Part shown: piece by piece, positions 5,409 through 5,487 of the stretch | Layout of the letters: each line of letters begins with the position of its first letter | Position numbering within the stretch: position 1 is the stretch's first letter | NCBI GenBank assembly: GCA_023388335.1 | Contig: JAEWGL010000075.1 | Coordinates: 1 to 5,487, forward strand | Direction: 5' to 3' | Length of the DNA stretch: 5,487 nt | Source: Pseudomonadota bacterium | GTDB taxonomy: Bacteria > Pseudomonadota > Gammaproteobacteria > Pseudomonadales > Pseudomonadaceae | Notes under the pieces: generated by a model | Databases searched by the model: none | The model's input: only the letters and a program-made list of their open reading frames with translations | Told to the model about the DNA's origin: nothing | Program-made: the position numbers and the translations under genes

Positions 5409-5440
5409 CTGGAGCGGCCTTGTGCCGCGATCGGGCGCGC
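5409..5440 (-). repeat. REP element, P. putida type, reverse
   Basis: GGAGCGGCCTTGTGCCGCGA (5411-5430) is the reverse-orientation counterpart of the first REP. The stem GCGGC/GCCGC lies at 5414-5418 and 5424-5428, in the same relation to the flanking GGAG and CGCGA bases. Its loop and stem bases differ, and it looks about three bases shorter than the consensus on its left side. Together the two REPs make a convergent pair. The following bases include an 8-bp palindrome GCGGCCGC at 5442-5449. Confidence 0.6.
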
Positions 5441-5487
5441 AGCGGCCGCAACCCTGCAACCGCGCTGCATCAGACAGATCGAGGTGG

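Larger units (their letters stand above)
5244..5487. other. Non-coding 3' region of the window
   Basis: These 244 bases hold the hairpin, half-terminator and REP elements described separately. No supported gene is seen. The last 37 bases (5451-5487) could be the edge of a further gene or its promoter, but the window ends before this can be judged. Confidence 0.6.

Noticed and set aside
5451..5487. Edge of another gene at the right end.
   Set aside because: Short open stretches exist on both strands but are too short to show coding bias or a motif.

Overview
This window looks like ordinary core chromosome from a fluorescent pseudomonad, most likely of the Pseudomonas putida group. The reasons are the high-GC coding bias, the neighbourhood of tusA, a MATE exporter and pdxB, and a pair of 3' intergenic palindromes that match, from memory, the P. 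putida REP element. No mobile element, CRISPR array, phage gene, tRNA or rRNA was seen.

Layout, left to right. tusA (51-293, +) meets a MATE-family multidrug exporter gene (290-1687, -) tail to tail, and the two genes share a CTAG in which each strand reads a TAG stop. The MATE gene diverges from pdxB (1813-2955, +) across a 125-bp regulatory gap holding a compact inverted repeat. After pdxB comes a strong hairpin whose U-tract lies on the minus strand, so it terminates the next gene: a small unrecognised protein gene (3012-3185, -, 57 aa). That gene diverges from a full-length MsbA-related ABC exporter gene (3453-5243, +) across a 267-bp gap with a perfect 7-3-7 palindrome near its middle. 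The last 244 bases are non-coding and hold a short hairpin, a terminator-like half-site, and two inverted REP elements flanking a third hairpin.

The genes do not form one pathway. TusA carries sulfur for tRNA thiolation and related pathways, and PdxB is the second enzyme of DXP-dependent pyridoxal phosphate synthesis. The MATE protein and the ABC protein are both inner-membrane exporters. All five genes appear intact, with the expected catalytic or coupling residues wherever the family is known. The unexplained signals are mainly regulatory: the two intergenic palindromes, the small conserved-looking protein, and the REP block beside what looks like a disrupted terminator. I found no convincing sign of a new multi-gene system.
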